Source of the DNA: Bordetella parapertussis
GTDB taxonomy: Bacteria; Pseudomonadota; Gammaproteobacteria; Burkholderiales; Burkholderiaceae_C
Reading direction: 5' to 3'
Assembly: GCA_945900695.1 (NCBI GenBank)
Contig: CAMDJU010000085.1
Coordinates: 1 to 10,318, forward strand
Length of the DNA: 10,318 bases
Below the pieces are notes generated by a model. The model searched no databases. It was given only the letters and a program-made list of their open reading frames with translations, and was not told the DNA's origin. The position numbers were made by a program, and so were the translations under genes. Below, one piece after another: positions 1-6,366 of the stretch (position 1 is the stretch's first letter; every line of letters starts with the position of its first letter).

Positions 1-2066
1 GAAGCCACATTGCCCAAACCAGGGATCAGGCGCAACTCGCGCTCGATGGCCTGGGCTGAGTTGAGCAAGGCTTCGCGGTTTTCGCCGGTCAGCACCAAGA
101 TGTATTTCTCGCCGGAGCCGCCCAAACCGACTTTGCTGCGCACGCCGGGCAGGGCGGTCAAAGCTTGGCGAATTTGCTGCTCAATGACTTGTTTTTTGGG
201 CCGTTGTCCGCGCTCGCTCATCAGCAAGGTGAGGGTGGCTTTGCGCGGCTCGCCCGCCCCCGAGGTGTCAAACGGATCGGCACCCGCCGCACCGCCACCA
301 ATCGTGGTGTAAATGCTTTTGATGTGCGGCACTTGGCTCAACAACTGCCGGGCGGCTTCGGCGCTGGCTTGGGTTTGGGCCAGCTTGGTGCCGGGGGGCA
401 GCTCCAAATACACCTGGGTTTGGCTGTTGTCATCGGGCGGGATGAAGCCTGTGGGCAACAAAGGCACCAAGGCCAGCGAACCGATAAAAAACGCCAACGC
501 GCCCAACACCGTCCACCAGCGGTGGTTTAGACACCATTGGGCCAAGCGCAAATAGCCGCTCATCCAAGCGGGGCGGGTTTCGGCATGCACGATCGGGCGC
601 AACAGGTAAGCGGCCATCATGGGGGTGAGGGCCCGCGCCACCACCAAGGAAGCAAAAACCGCCAGAGATGCGGTCCAGCCAAATTGCTTGAAGAACTTGC
701 CCGGCACGCCGGCCATGAAGGCGGTGGGCAAAAACACGGCAATCAGGGTGAAGGTGGTGGCAATCACCGCCAGACCAATCTCGTCGGCCGCTTCCATGGC
801 AGCTTGGTAGGGTGACTTGCCCATGCGCAAATGCCGCACGATGTTTTCCACCTCGACGATGGCGTCGTCGACCAAGATGCCCACCACCAGTGACAAAGCC
901 AGCAGGGTCACCACATTGATGGAAAAGCCCAGGGCTTGCATGCCGATGAAGGCGGGAATCACCGACAAGGGCAAGGCCACGGCTGTGACGAAGGTGGCGC
1001 GCCAATCGCGCAAAAACAGCCAGACCACGAGCACCGCCAGGATGGCGCCCTCGTACAGCAAGTGCAAGGAGCCTTGGTACTCTTCGGCCACGGGTGAAAC
1101 AAAGTCAAAGGCTGCGGTCAGTTCGATGTCGGGGTGCGCCGCGCGCAAATCGGCCAGGGCTTTTTGAACCGCCGCACCGACCTCAATTTCGCTCGCGCCT
1201 CGGCTGCGCGAGACCTCAAAGCCCACCACCGCTTGGCCATTGAGCAGGGCCGCAGAACGTGGCTCGGCCACGGTGTCGCTGATGCTGGCGACTTGTTCCA
1301 AGCGCAGGCGTCGACCATCGGACAACGTCAACGAGATGCGCGACAAGGTTTGGGCGTCGGTCACGCTGCCCAAAGTGCGCACCGCTTGTTCGCCTCCGGC
1401 CACATCGGTGCGCCCTCCCGAGCTGTCGGACTGCATTTGCTTGAGCTGGCGCGAAATATCTGCGGCACTCGCGCCCAGGGCTTGCAAGCGTTGGGGGTCC
1501 AAGGCGATGTGAATTTGGCGCTCCACGCCACCCACCCGGTTGACCGCGCCCACGCCGCGCACGGCCAGCAACTTGCGCGCAATTTGGTTGTCGACAAACC
1601 ACGACAAGGCCTCTGGGTCCATGTTGGCCGAGCGCACCGTGTAGGCCAAGATGGGTTGGCCGGCCAGGTCGAGTTTGGTGATGACGGGGTCTTTCAAGTC
1701 ACCGGGCAACTCGCTGCGGATGCGGTTAACGGCTGAGCGCACATCGTCCAAGGCTTCTTGGATGGGCTTTTCCAAGCGAAATTCGGCGCTGATGATGGCG
1801 CTGCCGTCTTGCACTTTGGTGGTGATGTGCTTCAAGCCTTGCAAAGATGCGATGGCGTTTTCGATCTTGCGCGCCACCTCGGTTTCCATTTGGGCCGGTG
1901 CGGTGCCGGGCAGGCTGGCGGTCACGCTGATGGTGGGCAGGTCGATGTCGGGGAAGTTTTGCACCTTCATCGACCCGAAAGAGACCATGCCTGCAAAGCA
2001 CAGCATGACAAACAGCATGACTGCGGGGATCGGGTTTTTGATCGACCAAGACGAGACGTTGATCAT
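1..2066 (-). CDS. RND-family multidrug efflux permease, HAE-1 type (partial, C-terminus beyond left edge)
   Basis: Inner-membrane proton-driven pump subunit of a tripartite RND efflux system; it works with the adaptor encoded just upstream and an outer-membrane channel not in this window. The frame is open from the ATG at 2066 to the left edge, about 688 residues of an expected 1030-1060. The N-terminus (MINVSSWSIKNP, then a hydrophobic stretch at about residues 10-30) is TM1, followed by a periplasmic porter domain starting NFPDIDLPTISVTASLPG. The TM4 motif VGILVDDAIVEVEN carries the paired aspartates D400-D401, equivalent to the proton-relay Asp pair of AcrB. The second periplasmic half begins near PPDDNSQTQVYLELPPG (about residue 543). 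The start is fixed by a 4-base overlap: the adaptor stop (2065-2063) lies within the ATGA of this start, indicating translational coupling. Substrate cannot be told from sequence. The missing C-terminal third lies outside the window; there is no sign of a break. Confidence 0.95.
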   Translation of the reverse strand, partial: MINVSSWSIKNPIPAVMLFVMLCFAGMVSFGSMKVQNFPDIDLPTISVTASLPGTAPAQMETEVARKIENAIASLQGLKHITTKVQDGSAIISAEFRLEKPIQEALDDVRSAVNRIRSELPGDLKDPVITKLDLAGQPILAYTVRSANMDPEALSWFVDNQIARKLLAVRGVGAVNRVGGVERQIHIALDPQRLQALGASAADISRQLKQMQSDSSGGRTDVAGGEQAVRTLGSVTDAQTLSRISLTLSDGRRLRLEQVASISDTVAEPRSAALLNGQAVVGFEVSRSRGASEIEVGAAVQKALADLRAAHPDIELTAAFDFVSPVAEEYQGSLHLLYEGAILAVLVVWLFLRDWRATFVTAVALPLSVIPAFIGMQALGFSINVVTLLALSLVVGILVDDAIVEVENIVRHLRMGKSPYQAAMEAADEIGLAVIATTFTLIAVFLPTAFMAGVPGKFFKQFGWTASLAVFASLVVARALTPMMAAYLLRPIVHAETRPAWMSGYLRLAQWCLNHRWWTVLGALAFFIGSLALVPLLPTGFIPPDDNSQTQVYLELPPGTKLAQTQASAEAARQLLSQVPHIKSIYTTIGGGAAGADPFDTSGAGEPRKATLTLLMSERGQRPKKQVIEQQIRQALTALPGVRSKVGLGGSGEKYILVLTGENREALLNSAQAIERELRLIPGLGNVA

Positions 2067-3175
2067 GGCGCGACCCGAACCGCATCACCTTCGTTCAAAA
2101 AGCCAGCCCCTTGGGTGACCAGCTTCACGCCGTCGGGCAGGCCTTGGGTGATCTCAATGTGCTCTCCCACCCGGCGCCCGGTTTGCACCTTGAGCAAGCC
2201 CACGCGGTTGTCGGCCTTGACTTGCATCACATAGTTAAAGCCATCGCGGCTGACCACCGCTGGGGCCGGTACCGTCACGGCGCGGCTGCTGCCCGATTGG
2301 ATGCTGCCACTGGCGTACATGCCTGCCAGTGCGGGGGCTTGTCCGGCGCCGGGGGCTTGCAAGTCCACATAGACCAAGGCTTGGCGGGTTTGCGGGTCTA
2401 CTGTGGGGCCAATCATGCGCACCCGGCCATTCAAGCTGGCGCCACTGGCGGCCAATAGCGTGACGGCCATGCCGGGTTTGATGGCGGCCAATTCGCTGGC
2501 GATCACCTCGGCGCGCCATTCCAAGCGACCCTGGCGGATCAAGCGAAACAGTTCTGTGCCGGGGGAGAGCACTGCGCCCACCGAGGCGCTGCGCGCGGCG
2601 ATGATGCCGCTGTCGGGCGCGAGCACTTGGGTTTGCTGCATGCGCAATTGCTGGCTGTCCACACTGGCTTTGGCCGCTGCCACGCGGGCCACGGCGGTTT
2701 CTTCGGCGGTGATGTATTGAACGAACTGCTGGGCACTGATCACCCCGGTGGGTTGCAGCCCGCGGGCGCGCTCGGCATTGGCCCGCGCTTCGTTGGCCGC
2801 GGCCTGGGCTTGGCTCCAATTGGCCTGGGCTTGGGCCAAGTCGGCCTGAACGGGTGCCGCATGGAACACCGCCAGAACCTGGCCGGCCTTGACCACATCG
2901 CCCACATTGACGCGCACCTCGGTCAGACGCAAGCCACCGATTTCGCTGCCCACACTGGCCTCTTGCCAAGCGGCTATGTTGCCGTTGGCCTTGATTTGCA
3001 CGGGCAAGGTTTGCACGCTGGCACTGCCCACGCTCACCGTCAGGGCGGGTTTGGGGGCGGCTGGTTTGGGTGCCTGTGCCCAAGCCTGGCTGGACAACAA
3101 AGTCAGGCTCAAGCAGAGCGCACAGGTGGCTGCACGTGACATGTCGGCGGGCCGAAGGCGAATGGTGGGGGTCAT
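2063..3175 (-). CDS. RND efflux periplasmic adaptor (membrane fusion protein, HlyD/AcrA family)
   Basis: Periplasmic adaptor linking the RND permease to an outer-membrane channel. From the ATG at 3175 the protein is 370 residues. A signal peptide is visible: SRAA, a hydrophobic core CALCLSLTLL, then SSQAWA followed by QAPKP, so cleavage after AWA is likely; there is no lipobox cysteine, so it is probably not a lipoprotein. Next come a lipoyl/barrel-sandwich half (GGLRLTEVRVNVGDVVKAG), an alpha-hairpin rich in Ala/Gln (LAQAQANWSQAQAAANEA) with a partial 21-base DNA repeat at 2801-2834 reflecting its heptads, the second lipoyl half (VLAPDSGIIAARSASVGAV), a beta-barrel and a membrane-proximal domain ending GDAVRVAP. 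In-frame ATGs at 3241 and further upstream would add residues before the signal peptide and reach into gph, so they are rejected; a start at 3142 (MSRAAT) is also possible. No strong Shine-Dalgarno is seen at either start. Confidence 0.92.
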   Translation of the reverse strand: MTPTIRLRPADMSRAATCALCLSLTLLSSQAWAQAPKPAAPKPALTVSVGSASVQTLPVQIKANGNIAAWQEASVGSEIGGLRLTEVRVNVGDVVKAGQVLAVFHAAPVQADLAQAQANWSQAQAAANEARANAERARGLQPTGVISAQQFVQYITAEETAVARVAAAKASVDSQQLRMQQTQVLAPDSGIIAARSASVGAVLSPGTELFRLIRQGRLEWRAEVIASELAAIKPGMAVTLLAASGASLNGRVRMIGPTVDPQTRQALVYVDLQAPGAGQAPALAGMYASGSIQSGSSRAVTVPAPAVVSRDGFNYVMQVKADNRVGLLKVQTGRRVGEHIEITQGLPDGVKLVTQGAGFLNEGDAVRVAP

Positions 3176-3222
3176 GGGGGTGTGCGCCTGTTGAATGGCG
3201 CTCAGATCTAAATGAAAAATCC

Positions 3223-3228
3223 ATTTTA
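3223..3228 (-). promoter_or_regulatory. Candidate -10 element for the efflux operon
   Basis: Read on the minus strand, the hexamer is TAAAAT, five of six matches to the sigma-70 -10 consensus, in an AT-rich pocket of otherwise GC-rich DNA. It would give a 5' leader of about 40 bases before the adaptor ATG at 3175. No convincing -35 lies 16-18 bases upstream, so this is only a candidate. The divergent spacer 3176-3338 would also have to hold the gph promoter, for which I see no clear element, and no inverted-repeat operator stood out. Confidence 0.25.
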
Positions 3229-3338
3229 GAAGGGCCGCCATGGGTGGGTGCCGGTCCCAGCCAATGGCCTTGCCCGCACTTTGGCCTTGCTGGCTGCGAT
3301 AGCATGCGTCACCCAAGTCCCCCACATCGGAGCAAGCC

Positions 3339-4058
3339 ATGACCATCCAAGCCATCATGATTGACCTCGATGGCACCTTGGTGCACACCTTGGGTGACTT
3401 TGCCGCCGCCGTCAACCGCATGCTGGGCGATTTGGACTTGCCACCGGCCACCATTGAGGTGGTGGCGCATGCGGTGGGGCAAGGGTCAGATCACTTGATT
3501 CGGACGGTGATCGACCACCAACTGGGTTTGCCTGGGCAACAGCGTTGCGCTGGGCAATCGGTGGACACCCTGTATGAGCCGGCCTGGCAGCGCTACCAAC
3601 ACCACTACGCCCAGCTCAATGGGCAGCATTCCGAGGTGTACCCCGGGGTGCTGGACGCTTTGCAAACCTGGCGCAGCATGGGCTTGCCCCTGGCTTGCTT
3701 GACCAACAAACCGGTGGCATTTGCCAACGACTTGTTGCAGGCCAAGGGCTTGCAGGGGTTTTTTCAGTGTGTGTTTGGGGGCGACTCCTTTGCGCGCAAA
3801 AAGCCCGATCCCTTGCCGCTGCTGGAAACTTGTCGGGTCTTGGGCAGCGCGCCGACGCGCACCTTGATGGTGGGGGACTCGCGCAATGATGCCCAGGCCG
3901 CCGATGCCGCCGCTTGCCCCTTGGTGCTGGTGACCTATGGCTACAACCATGGCGAGCCCATCCAGGCCGTGCCCGCATTGGCACATGTGGACAACTGCCA
4001 ACACATCCACGATGGGCATGATTGGGTGTGGCTGCGCTCTCGAGCCTTGGCCAAATAG
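3339..4058 (+). CDS. gph: Phosphoglycolate phosphatase (HAD superfamily)
   Basis: Hydrolyses 2-phosphoglycolate to glycolate and phosphate in the cytoplasm (EC 3.1.3.18), clearing the product of DNA repair and of RuBisCO oxygenation. The protein is 239 residues, normal for the family. All four HAD motifs are present: motif I DLDGTLV with nucleophile D9 and acid/base D11; motif II at T122 (LACLTNKP); motif III lysine in RKKPDP (K154/K155); motif IV GDSRND with D180 and D184. The helical cap lies between motifs I and II. The start at 3339 is supported by GGAG at 3329-3332, six bases upstream; an internal ATG at 3357 would leave only two residues before the nucleophile. gph lies immediately 5' of trpE, as in many proteobacteria where rpe-gph-trpE occur together; rpe is absent here and the divergent neighbour is the efflux operon. 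Other HAD hydrolases of this subfamily are hard to distinguish, but the context supports Gph. Confidence 0.9.
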   Translation: MTIQAIMIDLDGTLVHTLGDFAAAVNRMLGDLDLPPATIEVVAHAVGQGSDHLIRTVIDHQLGLPGQQRCAGQSVDTLYEPAWQRYQHHYAQLNGQHSEVYPGVLDALQTWRSMGLPLACLTNKPVAFANDLLQAKGLQGFFQCVFGGDSFARKKPDPLPLLETCRVLGSAPTRTLMVGDSRNDAQAADAAACPLVLVTYGYNHGEPIQAVPALAHVDNCQHIHDGHDWVWLRSRALAK

Positions 4059-4063
4059 GTGTT

Positions 4064-4072
4064 TGTTACACT
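4064..4072 (+). promoter_or_regulatory. Candidate extended -10 promoter of the trp operon
   Basis: TG at 4064-4065, one base, then TACACT at 4067-4072 match an extended -10 element. It sits just after the gph stop (4056-4058). The -35 region falls in the gph 3' end and is poor (TTGGCC at 4047-4052 is only 14 bases away), which an extended -10 can tolerate. The expected transcription start is 4079-4080, at the A of the leader-peptide ATG. No TrpR-like palindrome is seen. Confidence 0.5.
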
Positions 4073-4079
4073 GCGCGCC

Positions 4080-4172
4080 ATGTTCATACACCGCATCACC
4101 ATCACAGGTTGCAGCGACCGGGGAGCTTGGCCCTGGCGTCGCCGCGAAGACCAGGCCGTGCGGGCGCATTGA
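4080..4172 (+). CDS. trpL: Putative trp leader peptide, 30 aa, with Trp-Pro-Trp
   Basis: A short ORF between gph and trpE encodes 30 residues: it starts MFIHRITITG, has GAWPWRRR at residues 15-22 and ends AVRAH before TGA at 4170-4172. The two Trp codons (4128-4130 and 4134-4136) are separated by one Pro codon; Trp is the rarest residue, so two in 30 next to trpE is the hallmark of a regulatory leader peptide. Three Arg codons follow directly. There is no Shine-Dalgarno upstream, and the candidate promoter would start transcription at or beside the ATG, so it is probably read from a leaderless mRNA, as known for trpL of Sinorhizobium meliloti. Leader peptides of this kind precede trpE in several alpha- and gammaproteobacteria. 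The assignment is inference from position, codon content and RNA pairing. Confidence 0.7.
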   Translation: MFIHRITITGCSDRGAWPWRRREDQAVRAH

Positions 4173-4270
4173 ACTTTTTCCCCTCGGCCTCCTCACCCCC
4201 CCTTTTGACCCTTTGACGGGTCTTTCCCTGGATTGAACGCCCCTGTGGGGCTGAGCTGTGGAGGCTCTCT
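4128..4270 (+). promoter_or_regulatory. Candidate ribosome-mediated attenuator controlling trpE, with SD sequestration
   Basis: Four segments can pair in alternative ways. Segment 1 (4129-4136, containing the Trp codons) pairs with segment 2 (CCAGGCC, 4151-4157), with one bulged C. Segment 2 (AGGCCG, 4153-4158) pairs perfectly with segment 3 (CGGCCT, 4185-4190). Segment 3 (GCCTCC, 4187-4192) pairs perfectly with segment 4 (GGAGGC, 4260-4265), which is the trpE Shine-Dalgarno. Pairings 2:3 and 3:4 exclude each other. A ribosome stalled on the Trp codons would cover to about 4145-4150 and leave segment 2 free to hold segment 3, exposing the trpE site; one that reaches the stop codon would mask part of segment 2 and let 3:4 form. 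Two extra hairpins (4207-4222 and 4239-4251) lie between. Folding energies were not computed. Confidence 0.5.
4207..4225 (+). terminator. Weak candidate intrinsic terminator within the trp leader
   Basis: GACCC at 4207-4211 pairs with GGGTC at 4218-4222 around a six-base loop, followed by TTT and then CCC. A five-base stem with only three downstream Ts is poor for an intrinsic terminator. It could be the transcriptional arm of an attenuator, or simply a spacer hairpin. Confidence 0.2.
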
Positions 4271-5797
4271 GTGATCACCGAACTCGAATACAAAAGCCTG
4301 GCCTTGCAAGGCCACAACCGCATTCCCCTCATGGTCGAGGCGTTTGCCGATTTGGAAACCCCGTTGTCGCTCTACCTCAAGTTGGCTTTTGCCAAAGAGG
4401 GTGGAAAGCACAGTTTCTTGCTGGAATCCGTGGTGGGCGGCGAGCGTTTTGGGCGCTACAGCTTCATCGGCCTGCCCGCGCGCACTTGGTTGCGTTCCAG
4501 TGGCTTTGGCGATCAGGCCGTGACCGAAGTGGTCAAAGACGGTGTGGTGGTGGAGACCGACCACGGCAACCCTTTGGACTTCATCGACCGCTATCAAAAA
4601 CGCTTCAAGGTCGCGTTGCGGCCTGGCATGCCGCGTTTTTGCGGTGGTTTGGCGGGTTATTTTGGTTACGACACGGTGCGCCACATCGAAAAAAAGTTAG
4701 CGGCCAGTTGCCCACCCGACAGCCTGGGTTGCCCCGACATCATGCTGTTGCAAACCGAGGAGTTGGCGGTCATCGACAACCTGTCGGGCAAGCTGTATTT
4801 GATGGTCTACACCGACCCGGGTGAGGTCGAGGCCTATGCCAACGGCAAAAAACGCTTGCGCGAACTCAAAGACCTGCTGAAGTATTCGGTCAGTGCCCCC
4901 CTGCTGCGCCCCAGCACCAGCCACCCGGTGGAGCGGGAATTTGCCAAGGTCGACTATCTCAAGGCGGTCGAGCGCGCCAAAGGCTTGATCGAGGCGGGCG
5001 ACTTCATGCAGGTGCAAGTGGGTCAGCGATTGAAAAAGCGCTACACCGAAAGCCCCTTATCGTTGTACCGCGCTTTGCGCTCGCTCAACCCCAGCCCTTA
5101 TATGTATTACTACCACTTGGGCGACTTTCATGTGGTGGGGGCATCGCCTGAAATTTTGGTGCGCTTGGAGCAAATCAACGCCACCGGTGACGCAGCCAAG
5201 TCAAAAGTGGGGCGCAAGGTCACCATTCGGCCCTTGGCCGGTACCCGACCGCGTGGCGCCACCCCTGAGTTGGATAAAGCCATTGAGCAAGAGTTGATCC
5301 AAGACCCCAAGGAGCGCGCCGAGCATGTGATGCTCATTGACCTGGCCCGCAACGACATTGGCCGCATCGCACAGGTGGGCAGCGTGAAGGTGACTGAGGC
5401 GTTTGTGGTCGAGCGCTACAGCCATGTGATGCACATCGTCAGCAACGTGGAGGGCGTTTTGCGCGAAGGCATGGACAACATCGATGTGCTCCGAGCGACC
5501 TTCCCCGCAGGAACCTTGAGTGGGGCACCCAAGGTGCATGCGATGGAGCTGATCGATCAGCTCGAGCCAAGCAAGCGGGGCATTTACGGTGGGGCATGCG
5601 GCTACCTCAGTTTTGCGGGCGACATGGACTTGGCCATTGCCATCCGCACCGGCATCATCAAAGACGACACCTTGTATGTGCAAGCCGCCGCGGGTGTGGT
5701 GGCCGATTCAGTGCCTGAGATGGAGTGGCGCGAAACCGAGCACAAGGCGCGTGCCTTGCTGCGCGCCAGCGAGTTGGTTGAGGAGGGCTTGGAATGA
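4271..5797 (+). CDS. trpE: Anthranilate synthase component I
   Basis: Converts chorismate and ammonia (delivered by TrpG) to anthranilate, the first committed step of tryptophan synthesis (EC 4.1.3.27); cytoplasmic. The protein is 508 residues, full length. The N-terminal domain carries the LLES motif (50-53) with GERFGRYSFIGL after it, the region that binds feedback-inhibiting tryptophan. The chorismate-binding domain shows GDFMQVQVGQRL (243-254), PLAGTRPRG (321-329), AEHVMLIDLARND (350-362), GTLSGAPK (414-421), and QAAAGVVADSVPEMEW near the C-terminus. The start is GTG at 4271, chosen because GGAGG at 4260-4264 lies six bases upstream and the protein aligns from there with family members. 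A short extra loop (about residues 301-316) precedes the PLAGTRPRG strand. It overlaps trpG by four bases. The preceding leader suggests control by tryptophan supply in addition to feedback inhibition. Confidence 0.98.
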   Translation: MITELEYKSLALQGHNRIPLMVEAFADLETPLSLYLKLAFAKEGGKHSFLLESVVGGERFGRYSFIGLPARTWLRSSGFGDQAVTEVVKDGVVVETDHGNPLDFIDRYQKRFKVALRPGMPRFCGGLAGYFGYDTVRHIEKKLAASCPPDSLGCPDIMLLQTEELAVIDNLSGKLYLMVYTDPGEVEAYANGKKRLRELKDLLKYSVSAPLLRPSTSHPVEREFAKVDYLKAVERAKGLIEAGDFMQVQVGQRLKKRYTESPLSLYRALRSLNPSPYMYYYHLGDFHVVGASPEILVRLEQINATGDAAKSKVGRKVTIRPLAGTRPRGATPELDKAIEQELIQDPKERAEHVMLIDLARNDIGRIAQVGSVKVTEAFVVERYSHVMHIVSNVEGVLREGMDNIDVLRATFPAGTLSGAPKVHAMELIDQLEPSKRGIYGGACGYLSFAGDMDLAIAIRTGIIKDDTLYVQAAAGVVADSVPEMEWRETEHKARALLRASELVEEGLE

Positions 5798-6366
5798 AGC
5801 TCTTGATGATCGACAACTACGACAGTTTCACTTACAACATCGCCCAGTATTTTGGTGAATTGGGTGCGGCCGTGGAGGTCTACCGCAATGATGAAATCAC
5901 GCTTGAAGGCATTGCCCAGCGTTGCCCGAGTCACTTGGTGATTTCACCCGGGCCCTGCGCCCCCGAGCAAGCGGGCATTTCGGTGGCCGCGATTCGCCAC
6001 TTCATGGGCCAGCTACCCATCTTGGGCGTGTGCTTGGGGCACCAAAGCATCGGTGCCGCCTTGGGCGCACGCATTGTGCGGGCCCAACAACTCATGCACG
6101 GCAAAACCTCGGCGATCAGTACCACGGGTGAAGGTGTTTTTGCAGGCTTGCCCGAGCGGTTTTTGGTCAATCGTTATCACGCCTTGGCGATCGAGCGCAC
6201 CACTTGTCCCATTGAATTGGTGGTCACGGCGCGCAGCGACGATGGTGAAATCATGGGTGTGCGTCACCGCAGTTTGCCGCTGCAAGGCGTACAGTTTCAC
6301 CCCGAGTCCATATTGACCGAACACGGCCACGCCCTGTTCAAAAACTTCCTCACAGGTGCCGCATGA
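5794..6366 (+). CDS. trpG: Anthranilate synthase component II (glutamine amidotransferase)
   Basis: Class I glutamine amidotransferase that releases ammonia from glutamine for TrpE. The protein is 190 residues, normal for a stand-alone TrpG. It begins MKLLMIDNYDSFTYN; the oxyanion region is SPGPCAPEQAG (51-61); the nucleophile is C80 in GVCLGHQSIG; the MHGKTS segment at 101-106 is typical of TrpG/PabA; and the catalytic H169 and E171 lie in VQFHPES. The start overlaps the trpE stop as ATGA, with a strong Shine-Dalgarno (AGGAGGG, 5781-5787) six bases upstream, so the two subunits should be made in step. In many bacteria the same protein also serves PabB in folate synthesis; whether a separate PabA exists here is unknown. 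Confidence 0.97.
   Translation: MKLLMIDNYDSFTYNIAQYFGELGAAVEVYRNDEITLEGIAQRCPSHLVISPGPCAPEQAGISVAAIRHFMGQLPILGVCLGHQSIGAALGARIVRAQQLMHGKTSAISTTGEGVFAGLPERFLVNRYHALAIERTTCPIELVVTARSDDGEIMGVRHRSLPLQGVQFHPESILTEHGHALFKNFLTGAA

Noticed and set aside
430..1005. 191-residue minus-strand frame within the RND permease
   Set aside because: Another frame of the permease gene; the permease frame carries the DD motif and membrane segments.
2235..3305. 356-residue minus-strand frame overlapping the adaptor gene
   Set aside because: Arg/Gly/Pro/Gln-rich composition of an out-of-frame reading; the adaptor frame on the same strand has clear family motifs.
3176..3454. Longer 463-residue version of the efflux adaptor starting at 3454 on the minus strand
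   Set aside because: It would overlap the gph start antisense and put about 90 residues ahead of a clear signal peptide; the start at 3175 (or 3142) fits the protein.
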